DNA of 64,000 nt from positions 62,001-126,000 of the forward strand of contig JAZIHH010000028.1 of assembly GCA_036678685.1 (NCBI GenBank), given 5' to 3'. Within the stretch, counting starts at the first letter, position 1, and every line of letters begins with the position of its first letter. The stretch comes from JAZIHH01 sp036678685 (lineage in GTDB: Bacteria; Bacillota; UBA4882; UBA10575). Shown in pieces: positions 51,242 through 59,589 of this stretch. Under the pieces are notes generated by a model. That model was not told where the DNA came from. It made no database searches and saw only the letters and a program-made list of their open reading frames with translations. The position numbers and the translations under genes were made by a program.

Positions 51242-53491
51242 ATGCGCGAAATTATTTCCCTCAATAACGGCTGGTATTATCGGGCGGAATACGTGGATGG
51301 GATGGAAAGCCAGGCGGACCTGGCCGGCTTTACCCAGGTCAATCTCCCCCATACCAACATTGAGTTGCCCTACAATTACTTTGACGAAAAAAGCTTCCAG
51401 TTTCAGTCCTGTTACAAGTATCCGCTCCGGCTGCCCCGCCACGCCGCCGGGAAAGTGGTTTACCTCCATTTTGCCGGCGTCATGGCCTACGCCCGGGTTT
51501 ACCTTAACGGTTTTTTTCTCGGTGAACACCGGGGCGGTTACACGCCTTTCGCTTTACGCCTGGATCCGGTCTATGATTTTGACCGGGAACCCAATCTCTT
51601 AACCGTGGTGGTGGATTCCCGGGAACGGGAGGATATTCCGCCTTTTGGGGGGCAGATCGATTATCTGACCTTCGGCGGTATCTACCGGGAAGTCAGCCTC
51701 GGCCTTTATGATCCGGTTTTTATTAAAAACATCAAGGTCGAGACGGAACAGGTGCTGGCGGCGGAGAAGGCCATGAGGGTCAAGATCTTCGTCGAGAACA
51801 CCCTGGGGGAACTCCGGGACGGGGTGGTCCGCATCACCCTCCAGGAGCCCGACGGCACGGTGGTCAAGACTAAGGCTTTCCCGGCTATGCTGGCACCCGG
51901 CGTGGCGCAGATGGAGTTCCGGTTGGACGGGCTGACGGGGATTAAACTCTGGGACGTGGAGGAGCCCCATTTATATGAGGTCTTGGTCGCCCTTGAAATG
52001 AACGACTATACCGATCTCTACCGGGACCGGATTGGCTTCCGCCAAGCGGAGTTTCGTCCGGACGGGTTTTACCTGAACGGAAGGCGGGTGAAAATCGTCG
52101 GCCTCAACCGCCACCAGTCATTCCCGTATGTGGGCTACGCCATGCCCAAGCGGGTCCAGGAGAAGGATGCGGAGATTCTCAAAAACGAGCTCCACGTCAA
52201 TCTGGTCCGCACCTCCCACTATCCCCAGTCCGTCCATTTTCTGAATAAATGTGACGAACTCGGGCTGATGGTCTTTACCGAACTTCCGGGGTGGCATCAT
52301 ATCGGCGGCGCCCAGTGGAAAGCGGTGGCCTTGGAGAACCTGCGCGAGATGATCGAACGGGACTGGAACCACCCATCGATTGTCCTGTGGGGCGTCCGGA
52401 TCAATGAATCCCAGGACGATGACGAGTTTTATGCCGAAACCAACCGCCTGGCCAAACAACTGGACCCGACCCGGCAGACCGGCGGGGCCCGGTACCATGT
52501 GGGCAGCCACTTGCTGGAAGATGTTTACACCTTTAATGACTTCATCCATGACGGCGTGAACAAACCCCTCCGGGACCAGCAGGAAGCCACCCGGTTGCCC
52601 TATAAGGTTCCCTATCTGGTGACCGAGTTTAACGGACACATGTTTCCGACGAAACGTTTTGACCAGGAAGAACGGCAGATGGAGCATTCCCTCCGCTTTT
52701 TGCGGATTTTAAACGCGGCCGGGTTGGATGAGTCCATCGCGGGCACCATCGGTTGGTGTGCCTTTGACTACAACACCCACCATGACTTTGGGGCCGGGGA
52801 CCGCATCTGCTACCACGGGGTCATGGATATGTTCCGGGTGCCCAAGTTCGCCGCCTATGTTTACAAGTCGCAGGTTTCCCCGGCGATCGAACCGGTGCTG
52901 GAGCCGGTGACCTTCTGGGCGCGGGGGGAGCGGAGCATCGGCGGCGTCCTGCCGCTGGTGATCTATACCAACTGCGATTATGTGGAATTCCAGTTCGGCC
53001 AGGAGAAGCTGGATCAGAAGTTCTACCCGCGACGGCAGGAGTACCCCGGGGTGGCGTATCCGCCGGTGATCATCGACTATGCCGATCTCAGCCCGGAAGT
53101 GATTGGGAACTGGGGAATGAAATGGGAAGGAGCAGTCATCACCGGTTACTACCAAGGGCGGCCGGTCATTGAGAAGCGGTACTGTCCGAACCCGGTGCCG
53201 ACCACCCTGGCGGTCGCCGCCGACGACCTGGTCCTGACGGCCGCCGAAAAGGATGCCACCCGGATTGTGGTGAAGATCCTGGACCAGTGCGGGAACCTCC
53301 TGCCTTTTTTGGACGAAGTGATCCAACTGGCGGTCGAGGGGCCCGGACGGATCCTCGGCCCGTCCCTGGTGGCGCTGAAAGGCGGAGTGATCGCCTTCTG
53401 GGTGGAGACCAGGAATGAACCCGGGGTGATTACGGTGACGGTCCGCTCCCAGTCGGTGGGGGAGAAGACGGTCCGGCTTCAGGTGGTTTAG
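51242..53491 (+). CDS. Glycoside hydrolase family 2 (beta-galactosidase/glucuronidase-like)
   Basis: A 749-residue GH2 enzyme: N-terminal sugar-binding jelly roll (~1-170), immunoglobulin-like domain (~175-270), TIM barrel (~275-560) and a C-terminal beta domain. The acid/base Glu is in VLWGVRINES and the nucleophile Glu in PYLVTEFNGH. There is no signal peptide, so it acts on imported oligosaccharide. Known GH2 activities include beta-galactosidase, beta-glucuronidase and beta-mannosidase; the sequence seen here does not decide among them. ATG follows AGGAGAGG. Last gene of the operon; no clear terminator before the repeat at 53551. Confidence 0.9.
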   Translation: MREIISLNNGWYYRAEYVDGMESQADLAGFTQVNLPHTNIELPYNYFDEKSFQFQSCYKYPLRLPRHAAGKVVYLHFAGVMAYARVYLNGFFLGEHRGGYTPFALRLDPVYDFDREPNLLTVVVDSREREDIPPFGGQIDYLTFGGIYREVSLGLYDPVFIKNIKVETEQVLAAEKAMRVKIFVENTLGELRDGVVRITLQEPDGTVVKTKAFPAMLAPGVAQMEFRLDGLTGIKLWDVEEPHLYEVLVALEMNDYTDLYRDRIGFRQAEFRPDGFYLNGRRVKIVGLNRHQSFPYVGYAMPKRVQEKDAEILKNELHVNLVRTSHYPQSVHFLNKCDELGLMVFTELPGWHHIGGAQWKAVALENLREMIERDWNHPSIVLWGVRINESQDDDEFYAETNRLAKQLDPTRQTGGARYHVGSHLLEDVYTFNDFIHDGVNKPLRDQQEATRLPYKVPYLVTEFNGHMFPTKRFDQEERQMEHSLRFLRILNAAGLDESIAGTIGWCAFDYNTHHDFGAGDRICYHGVMDMFRVPKFAAYVYKSQVSPAIEPVLEPVTFWARGERSIGGVLPLVIYTNCDYVEFQFGQEKLDQKFYPRRQEYPGVAYPPVIIDYADLSPEVIGNWGMKWEGAVITGYYQGRPVIEKRYCPNPVPTTLAVAADDLVLTAAEKDATRIVVKILDQCGNLLPFLDEVIQLAVEGPGRILGPSLVALKGGVIAFWVETRNEPGVITVTVRSQSVGEKTVRLQVV

Positions 53492-53550
53492 AGGCAAAAA
53501 GGGCCTATAAAAGATTGTCCTGAAGCAAAAAGCGACTGGAGACAGAATTT

Positions 53551-53601
53551 GCATGTTTGCTGAATGTGGGGTCGAAAAATCTACAGTGTCTTGACACCAT
53601 C
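53551..53601 (+). repeat. 51-bp dispersed repeat, copy B
   Basis: Same orientation copy of the sequence at 33301-33351, 47 of 51 identical. It lies just after the GH2 gene and 18 bases before the -35 of the thrS promoter. Confidence 0.9.
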
Positions 53602-53618
53602 CTTTTTTCCGGAGCACC

Positions 53619-53648
53619 TTGACGGCTTGACAAACTATAGTTTATAAT
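53619..53648 (+). promoter_or_regulatory. Promoter of the T-box/NUDIX/thrS operon
   Basis: TTGACG (53619-53624), 18-base spacer, TATAAT (53643-53648). A second TTGACA at 53627 is too close to the -10. Confidence 0.7.
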
Positions 53649-53654
53649 AGCGGT

Positions 53655-53926
53655 AATAAAATATGCGGGGGACGCCCCGCTTGAAAAGGGAGCCGGAGAG
53701 TATTCCGGAAAAAGGCGAGGAAAGGGAGAGTAACCAGGTTCGCGCGGACCAAGAGAGAAGGACCGTGGCTGTAAGTCCTTCCCGTGCCCCTGGTGAAACA
53801 CCGCCCGGGAGTCGCCGGTGATTTAAGCCGGACGGGTGACGCCGTTAACCGTCATGAGCCGGGTCCAAGTGACCAAGAAGGGTGGAACCGCGGGAAAACC
53901 CGTCCCTTGCAGGGACGGGTTTTTTT
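53655..53926 (+). promoter_or_regulatory. Threonine T-box leader with terminator/antiterminator
   Basis: A Stem I region with GGAAAGGGAGAGTAA and AGAGAGAAGG motifs is followed by the T-box GGGTGGAACCGCGGG (about 53880-53894). A terminator AACCCGTCCC (53897-53906)/GGGACGGGTT (53912-53921) with a T-run comes next. ACC at 53800-53802, followed by G, is the likely specifier (threonine codon). Uncharged tRNA-Thr should bind and allow read-through into the NUDIX and thrS genes. Confidence 0.95.
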
Positions 53927-53943
53927 AATGGAGGTGTGCCACT

Positions 53944-54351
53944 TTGCAACACGAACTGGAGATCTGCGCCGGTGGAGTAGTGTTTAAAGAAGGAAAAATC
54001 GTGGTTCTAAAAAGAAAGAACGGGGTCTGGTTGATGCCGAAAGGACATGTGGATCCCGGAGAGACCCTGGAAGAAGCAGCTGTTAGGGAAGTGACTGAGG
54101 AGACCGGACTCAAGGTACGCCTCGGACCTAAACTGGGGGAGACGGCGTACAGCCATGCGGAAGACGGCCGGCTCCACCAGAAAAAAGTACACTGGTACTA
54201 CATGGAAGCCGTGGGCGGAGAACTCCGGCCGGAAAAAGAGATGTTCACCGAAGCCCGGCTTCTGTCCGAAGAAGAACTGGAACTCTTGAGTTTCGCCGGG
54301 GACCGGGAGATTGCCGAGCGAGGTTTTGCCCTGAAGGCGGCCAGGGAATAA
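53944..54351 (+). CDS. NUDIX hydrolase
   Basis: A 135-residue NUDIX protein with a complete box, GHVDPGETLEEAAVREVTEE then TGL (residues ~36-58). These enzymes hydrolyse nucleoside diphosphates linked to another group; candidates include Ap4A, ADP-ribose and mutagenic dNTPs. TTG 53944 follows GGAGGTG. It is the first gene behind the threonine T-box and lies 90 bases before thrS, so it should rise when threonyl-tRNA is short. Aminoacyl-tRNA synthetases make Ap4A as a by-product, which makes an Ap4A hydrolase role attractive but unproven. Confidence 0.88.
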   Translation: MQHELEICAGGVVFKEGKIVVLKRKNGVWLMPKGHVDPGETLEEAAVREVTEETGLKVRLGPKLGETAYSHAEDGRLHQKKVHWYYMEAVGGELRPEKEMFTEARLLSEEELELLSFAGDREIAERGFALKAARE

Positions 54352-54441
54352 TAAGCGCCGCGTAAATCTGGCAGGGGTCCGGTTGCCCCGGCAAACAAAT
54401 GTTGTCCGCAGGAAGACGGGAAAGATAAAGGGGGAATGGTT

Positions 54442-56352
54442 ATGGTCTGGCTTATTACGCCCGATGGCGGCCGGCACGAATTTCCGGCCGGGATTTCCGG
54501 GTTGGAAGCGGTGGAAAGGTTGGGAAAAAAAACAGCACGGGAAGGCGTTTGCTTGAAGATCAACGGGGAACTGGCGGATTTGGCAACACCTTTACCGGAG
54601 GACGCGGAAGTGGTTCTTGTCACCCCGGAGGCGCCTGAAGCCTTGGAAGTGCTCAGGCACTCCACGGCCCATATTATGGCGCAGGCGGTAACACGCCTTT
54701 TTCCCGGTGTCCGGCTGGGGATCGGTCCGGCGATAAAAGACGGTTTTTATTATGATTTTGATCTTCCGCAGCCCTTGACCCCCGAAGATCTGGAGAAGAT
54801 CGAGGCGGAAATGGGCAAAATAGTCCGGGAAAACCACCCGATTTCCCGGATTGTTCTCTCCCGGGACGAGGCCCTCGCCCTGCTCCGGGAGAAAGGAGAA
54901 AAGTACAAAGTGGAACTGGTGGAGGAGCTTCCCGATGAAGAAATCTCCTTCTACCGGCAGGGAGAATTTACGGATCTCTGCCGCGGCCCTCACCTTCCGG
55001 CCACCGGTTACCCGGCGGTTTTCAAGTTGATGAGCGTTGCCGGGGCTTACTGGCGCGGGGATTCCTCCCGGCCAATGTTGCAACGGATTTATGGCACGGC
55101 CTTTTTTAACCGTGAGGATTTGGAGAAACACCTGCAAAGACTGGAAGAGGCGGCCCGGCGCGACCACCGTAAACTCGGCAAGGAACTGGATCTCTTTTCA
55201 ACGGATGAGGAGATCGGCGCCGGCCTTATTCTCTGGCATCCTAAAGGAGCCCGCATCCGGCAGGTCATTGAAGACTTTTGGCGCCGGGAGCATGAAAAGA
55301 ACGGTTACGAATTGGTTTACTCACCCCATCTGGGCCGGGGACAATTATGGGAAACCAGCGGGCATTTGGGATTTTACAAAGAAAACATGTATTCGCCCAT
55401 GGAGATCGAAGGCCAGGAATACTACATCAAACCGATGAACTGCCCGTTCCATATTGCCGTCTACAAGAGCCGGGGGCGGTCCTACCGGGAGTTGCCCTTC
55501 CGCTGGGCGGAACTGGGCACGGTTTACCGGTACGAGCGGAGCGGGGTTCTCCACGGCCTGCTCCGGGTGAGAGGTTTCACTCAGGACGACGCCCATATCT
55601 TCTGCCGCCCGGATCAGATGCCGGAGGAGATCGACCGGGTGCTGGCGTTTTCCCTCCATATCCTCCGTTCGTTCGGGTTTGAGGATTTCCGGCTTTACCT
55701 TGCCACCAGGCCGGAGAATTCCGTCGGTGACGAGGAACGCTGGGAAGCGGCTACGGCCGCCTTGCAGGCGGCGGTCGAGAAAACAGGCCTCCCCTACGAG
55801 GTGGATGAGGGCGGCGGTGCTTTTTACGGGCCGAAGATCGATATCAAGATCAGCGACGCCCTGGGCCGGGAGTGGCAGTGTTCAACCATTCAGTTTGATT
55901 TTAACCTGCCCGAAAGGTTTGGCCTGACCTATACAGCCCAGGACGGCACGGACCAACAGCCGTATATGATCCACCGCGCCCTGCTGGGGTCCTTGGAACG
56001 TTTCTTCGGGGTCCTGATCGAGCATTACGCGGGCGCCTTCCCGCTGTGGTTGGCGCCGGTCCAGGTCGTTGTCCTGCCGGTCCTCCCCGCCCACCTGGAA
56101 TACGCCGGCGAAATTTATGAATGGTTGCGGGAGAACGGGATCCGGGTGGAACTGGACGGCCGTAATGAGAAGATCGGTTACCGGATCCGCGAGGCTCAAC
56201 TGCAAAAGGTCCCGTACATGCTGATCGTTGGCGAGAAGGAAGCAGCCGCCGGCAAGATCGCCGTGCGGAGCCGGAAAGAGGGGGACCTCGGCGTTTGGGA
56301 GCGGGAGCAGTTCCTGGCGAAGCTGAAGGAAGAGAGCGAAAAGAAGGTTTAG
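54442..56352 (+). CDS. thrS: Threonyl-tRNA synthetase
   Basis: A 636-residue class II synthetase. TGS domain (~1-60), editing/second additional domain (~62-220, HSTAHIMAQAV), catalytic core with motif 2-type RYERSGVLHGLLRVRGFTQDD and zinc ligands starting at Cys in KPMNCPFH, motif 3 HRALLGSLERFFG, and the C-terminal anticodon-binding domain (APVQVVVLPV). It attaches threonine to tRNA-Thr. ATG 54442 is chosen because AAAGGGGG lies seven bases upstream; ATG 54436 is too close. Control is by the T-box ahead of the NUDIX gene. Confidence 0.95.
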   Translation: MVWLITPDGGRHEFPAGISGLEAVERLGKKTAREGVCLKINGELADLATPLPEDAEVVLVTPEAPEALEVLRHSTAHIMAQAVTRLFPGVRLGIGPAIKDGFYYDFDLPQPLTPEDLEKIEAEMGKIVRENHPISRIVLSRDEALALLREKGEKYKVELVEELPDEEISFYRQGEFTDLCRGPHLPATGYPAVFKLMSVAGAYWRGDSSRPMLQRIYGTAFFNREDLEKHLQRLEEAARRDHRKLGKELDLFSTDEEIGAGLILWHPKGARIRQVIEDFWRREHEKNGYELVYSPHLGRGQLWETSGHLGFYKENMYSPMEIEGQEYYIKPMNCPFHIAVYKSRGRSYRELPFRWAELGTVYRYERSGVLHGLLRVRGFTQDDAHIFCRPDQMPEEIDRVLAFSLHILRSFGFEDFRLYLATRPENSVGDEERWEAATAALQAAVEKTGLPYEVDEGGGAFYGPKIDIKISDALGREWQCSTIQFDFNLPERFGLTYTAQDGTDQQPYMIHRALLGSLERFFGVLIEHYAGAFPLWLAPVQVVVLPVLPAHLEYAGEIYEWLRENGIRVELDGRNEKIGYRIREAQLQKVPYMLIVGEKEAAAGKIAVRSRKEGDLGVWEREQFLAKLKEESEKKV

Positions 56353-56472
56353 GAATGGAAACCTGTCTTTCCGGACGCTGGGCGAGGGTATTTGACGAAC
56401 GTAGTTCGCCAAAACCATCAGGTCTTAGCCATGGGATTTAGGGCAACAAGACAATTAGCTTGAATAACACAA

Positions 56473-56503
56473 AAAAACAGCAGCAATTCCGCTGCTGTTT
56501 TTT
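56473..56503 (+). terminator. Terminator after thrS
   Basis: AAAAACAGCAGC (56473-56484) pairs with GCTGCTGTTTTT (56491-56502) around AATTCC, with T-runs. The 120 bases between thrS and this stem, and 56504-56660 after it, show no gene. Confidence 0.9.
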
Positions 56504-56666
56504 GCGGGTGCGCCCGGCATGGACGAAATCTAAAGATACTTGTTTCGTTGGTTTTTGGTACTACCAAGCCATTGGTCTAAATGGCCTGGAGCGGGTTGAT
56601 AAAACAAACTAAATCCGGTTTGCGAGCCGCCTCCTACTTGATACATGCTAACGCGAGGTAAAACGA

Positions 56667-56695
56667 TTGACTTATATTAAATACCATGCTATGAT
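56667..56695 (+). promoter_or_regulatory. Promoter of the molybdate/tungstate importer operon
   Basis: TTGACT (56667-56672), 17-base spacer, TATGAT (56690-56695), about 35 bases before the riboswitch. Confidence 0.75.
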
Positions 56696-56728
56696 GTATA
56701 ATAACATATGCTTAAAATTATGTTCGGT

Positions 56729-56805
56729 GCTCCGAGCCTGACCATCTAAGGCTGAGGCTATGATGGAAGGCCGATAAGGTAATCCTGGAAACGGGATTGC
56801 CCCCC
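56729..56805 (+). promoter_or_regulatory. MoCo/Tuco RNA motif riboswitch candidate
   Basis: CTCCGAGCC (56730-56738), AAGGCTGAGGCTATGATGG (56748-56766), AAGGCCGATAAGGT and the stem GGTAATCC/GGATTGCC capped by a GGAAA-containing loop (56778-56800) follow the order of the molybdenum cofactor RNA motif as I remember it. The motif is known upstream of molybdate transport and cofactor genes and is thought to sense molybdenum or tungsten cofactor. Its position before modABC supports the call. A covariance search was not possible. Confidence 0.75.
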
Positions 56806-56827
56806 ATTTTGGAAAGGAGTGTTGCCG

Positions 56828-56857
56828 GTGTATATTTCATTTGTAGTGCCCCCTTAA
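56828..56857 (+). CDS. Possible 9-codon leader peptide
   Basis: GTG 56828 to TAA 56857 encodes a 9-residue peptide ending in Val-Pro-Pro. GGAAAGGAG at 56811-56819 could serve as its SD, directly after the riboswitch. Its last codons overlap CCCCCTTA (56849-56856), the strand that can mask the modA SD. Ribosomes on this ORF would keep that strand occupied. Very short, so uncertain. Confidence 0.3.
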   Translation: MYISFVVPP

Positions 56858-56907
56858 GTTTTGGACTAATCAGTTAAAACAAAACAAAAAAATAAGGGGG
56901 ATTTTTT
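56849..56907 (+). promoter_or_regulatory. SD-sequestering hairpin before modA
   Basis: CCCCCTTA (56849-56856) pairs perfectly with TAAGGGGG (56893-56900), which contains the modA Shine-Dalgarno. ATTTTTT follows, so the stem could act as a terminator, a translational block or both. It lies 45 bases after the riboswitch. Confidence 0.65.
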
Positions 56908-57687
56908 GTGCCTTTCTTTAGGAACATAAGAAACAGACAGGTATCAGTAGTTATGCTCGTTTTGGTCTTGTTAATTCTGACCCTTTCCGGTAACATAGTG
57001 GCGGCTACCGGGAAAAATGATCCCCTGCAACTGTTTGTAGCAGCCGGGATGAAAAAACCCATGGATAAGATCATTGAAAAATTTCAGGCGGAAAAAGGAA
57101 TAAAAGTCGTTCCCAATTACGCTTCCTCCGGCGGACTTTGGGCCCAGATCCGGCAAGGACAGCCCTGTGATCTATTCTATACGGCAGATTGGTTGTATAT
57201 CGAATTGGCCGAGAAAGAGGGGATGCTCCTCGAGGCCAGAAAGTATTTATCCGACTTTCTGGTGCTGGTTGTATCGGATTCAGGTGCAAAAAAGGTGAGT
57301 AAAATAGAGGACCTTACAAAACCGGGTGTCACCTTTGCCATAGGCGATACTCGAACCCCGGTTGGAATGTATGCCCAGACCGCCCTGAAAAACCTCGGTC
57401 TGTGGGATAAGGTTGGTCATGCTCTTAAGGCCATGCCCTCAACGGTAAACCAGGTTGCCATCATGGTAAAAGAGGACCAGATTGATGCCGGGTTAATATT
57501 TTCGAGCGTGGCCAATGGAAACGGCCTGAAGATAGTACAGCAGTTTGACCATGAACTTACAGGCGAAATCATTTTCGCTGTGGGCTTAATCAGGGGGGGC
57601 AACGAAGAACTCGCCAGGGAGTTTATGGATTTTGCCTTTGAGCATGTGAACGAATTTACCAGCTATGGGTGGATACCTTATGAGTAA
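56908..57687 (+). CDS. modA: Molybdate/tungstate ABC transporter substrate-binding protein
   Basis: A 259-residue ModA-type protein. Signal or anchor segment VSVVMLVLVLLILTLSGNIV; mature QLFVAAGMKKPMDKIIEKFQ, PNYASSGGLWAQIRQGQPCD, IGDTRTPVGMYAQTAL and the KAMPSTVNQVAIMVKEDQID region are the conserved oxyanion-binding segments. No lipobox Cys. GTG 56908 follows AAGGGGG. Molybdate versus tungstate cannot be separated by eye. Placement behind a MoCo-type riboswitch and the cofactor genes at 39-1719 show active molybdenum/tungsten use. Confidence 0.9.
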   Translation: MPFFRNIRNRQVSVVMLVLVLLILTLSGNIVAATGKNDPLQLFVAAGMKKPMDKIIEKFQAEKGIKVVPNYASSGGLWAQIRQGQPCDLFYTADWLYIELAEKEGMLLEARKYLSDFLVLVVSDSGAKKVSKIEDLTKPGVTFAIGDTRTPVGMYAQTALKNLGLWDKVGHALKAMPSTVNQVAIMVKEDQIDAGLIFSSVANGNGLKIVQQFDHELTGEIIFAVGLIRGGNEELAREFMDFAFEHVNEFTSYGWIPYE

Positions 57688-58477
57688 AAGTTTAATGCAG
57701 ACAAGACTTGCGACCAAAAATTTGGTTAGCTGGTTTTTTTTGCCTCTTTTTCTGTTGCTTGTCGTCTTCCCCCTGCTTGCTTTGTTCGGGAATCTAAAAG
57801 CGGACGGAATTGTCAGGACCTTGAAGGACTGGTATTTCTGGCAGAGCTTTAAAAATACCATATGGACGGCTTGTGCTTCATCGGCTCTGGGGACCGTTTT
57901 GGCTATAGGGTTTGGTTATTATCATCTGTTTCACAAGAATAGCTTTACTTACAAGTTGGCAAATTTGATGAATGACCTGCCCGCTGCCATTCCGCACACT
58001 GTGGCGGGTCTTGCCCTCATTCTGGCCTTTGGCCGCAGGACCTTGGGGTTTATTAGCAATACCGGTCTGGCCTTTAATGTTTTTGGGGTGGTACTGGCCA
58101 TGTTCTTCGTCTCGTACCCCTTGTGTGCGCGGACGATCACCAGCGGCGTGGACGGGACCGACCGGGAAACGGTGGATGTTGCCCGTACCCTGGGAGACAA
58201 TCCGGTGCAGGCCTATTTCCGGATCGTCCTGCCGCTTATGGGAGAATCTATTTTTGCCGCGTTCGTACTGGCTTTTTCCAGGGCGTTGAGTGAATTTGCC
58301 GCGGTTGTAATGTTCGGCGGCAACCTGCCCGGTTCCACCCAAGTCCTGGCCTCCTATGTCTTCACCAAGGTTGAAGAAGGAGAGTTGGAGATGGCGGTTA
58401 CCGCCAGCGTGATCTGCATCCTGCTTTCACTAATCATAGTTGCTCTGGTAAGTATCAGGAGGAAAAAACATGCTTAA
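57680..58477 (+). CDS. modB: Molybdate/tungstate ABC transporter permease
   Basis: A 265-residue permease with six helices and the EAA loop ETVDVARTLGDNPVQAYFRI, followed by FSRALSEFAAVVMFGGNLPG, which is typical of ModB/WtpB. ATG 57680 overlaps the end of the binding-protein gene by eight bases; an in-frame ATG at 57665 is an alternative. It overlaps the ATPase gene by eight bases. Confidence 0.9.
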   Translation: MSKSLMQTRLATKNLVSWFFLPLFLLLVVFPLLALFGNLKADGIVRTLKDWYFWQSFKNTIWTACASSALGTVLAIGFGYYHLFHKNSFTYKLANLMNDLPAAIPHTVAGLALILAFGRRTLGFISNTGLAFNVFGVVLAMFFVSYPLCARTITSGVDGTDRETVDVARTLGDNPVQAYFRIVLPLMGESIFAAFVLAFSRALSEFAAVVMFGGNLPGSTQVLASYVFTKVEEGELEMAVTASVICILLSLIIVALVSIRRKKHA

Positions 58478-59150
58478 AGTAGACGGAATTTGTAAAGCTT
58501 ACGGGGCTCAGGAGGTTCTTAAGGAGGCCTGCCTCGAAATTGGCGCAGAAATTAAAGTGCTTATCGGCGTAAACGGTTGTGGAAAGTCTACACTCCTCAA
58601 GATAATTGCGGGAATAATTGAACCTGACAAAGGAAGTGTCCTGCTTGAGGGGAAGGACCTTACCCATCTGCCTCCGGAAGAAAGGCGGGTGGGCTATGTA
58701 CCGCAGCATCCGGCGTTATTCGGGCATAAAAATGTTATCAACAATATCAGGTATGGAATGCGTAACGGCCGCGGTTCCGAAAAACTTCTGAAAGAGCTCA
58801 TAGACATGTTAGGGCTTAACGACATTCTAAATAAAAAACCCGGGGAACTAAGCGGCGGTTACAAAAGCAGGGTATCCCTGGCCAGGGCCCTTGCCCCCGA
58901 GCCCGAGATAATCCTGCTGGACGAGCCCCTGAGCGACATTGATGCCGCGGTGAAGGAAAAGCTTCTGCCGGAATTCCGGCGGGTAATCAAGTTGATGAAG
59001 GTTCCGGTATTATACGTAACCCACGACCCGGCGGAAGCCGAGCAAATAGGAGATTCCTTCGCGGTGATGCAGGATGGCAGGGTAGCTGAAATAAACTCAG
59101 CATCTGAGGCCTTTGAAATAATAAAGAAAAATAAACTTATTTCCGCATAA
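58470..59150 (+). CDS. modC: Molybdate/tungstate ABC transporter ATP-binding protein
   Basis: A 226-residue ABC ATPase, short because it lacks the C-terminal mop/TOBE domain of many ModC proteins. Walker A GVNGCGKSTLLK, Q-loop GYVPQHPALFGH, Walker B IILLDEPLSDID and switch His THDPAEAE are normal. The signature is LSGGYKSRVSLARAL, with Tyr in place of the usual Gln. ATG follows GGAGG. Last gene of the operon; a weak GCGCC/GGCGC stem follows at about 59165-59190. Confidence 0.9.
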   Translation: MLKVDGICKAYGAQEVLKEACLEIGAEIKVLIGVNGCGKSTLLKIIAGIIEPDKGSVLLEGKDLTHLPPEERRVGYVPQHPALFGHKNVINNIRYGMRNGRGSEKLLKELIDMLGLNDILNKKPGELSGGYKSRVSLARALAPEPEIILLDEPLSDIDAAVKEKLLPEFRRVIKLMKVPVLYVTHDPAEAEQIGDSFAVMQDGRVAEINSASEAFEIIKKNKLISA

Positions 59151-59438
59151 ATTAAAGTAAAAAAGAGGCGCCCGTTGTGGCGCTTTATTTTAAGCACCCG
59201 GCATGGTCGCGATTCCTGATTCACCGTAAATGTTTAATCGCCGTAAACACTTTATCTTCCTCTATTTGTGGGTTCTTATCTTATATCTTAATATTTCTAA
59301 CAGCATATATAAATCCCATCCGGACCTGCGCGGCCCTAGACTATTAGGCACGCTCGCGTGCCCGCCCTCTTTCCAGAGAACGACGAAGGGGATATGAATC
59401 TTTGGACAGGAAATATTTTACTTATTAATATTATAGGC

Positions 59439-59506
59439 TTGACAAAAAAGTATACCGTAATTTACAATATGAATGTAGTTTCATATGAATATGAATTCAT
59501 ATTCAT
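59439..59506 (+). promoter_or_regulatory. Promoter and perfect 22-bp operator before the TetR gene
   Basis: The gap 59151-59589 is otherwise gene-free. TTGACA (59439-59444), 18-base spacer, TACAAT (59463-59468). A perfect palindrome at 59485-59506 has half ATGAATATGAA. A second inverted repeat TATGAA...TTCATA (59469-59486) overlaps the transcription start. Both are positioned for repression, presumably by the TetR protein just downstream. Confidence 0.8.
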
Positions 59507-59589
59507 CAATCTACTTAAGTTTTATGTTACAGTTGATAAGACAGATGACGGTTGTTGGCATTATCGATTGCCGGTAAAAGGGGGATTCG

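Noticed and set aside
53627..53648. TTGACA 53627 as the -35 of the thrS promoter
   Set aside because: Only ten bases separate it from TATAAT; TTGACG at 53619 gives an 18-base spacer.
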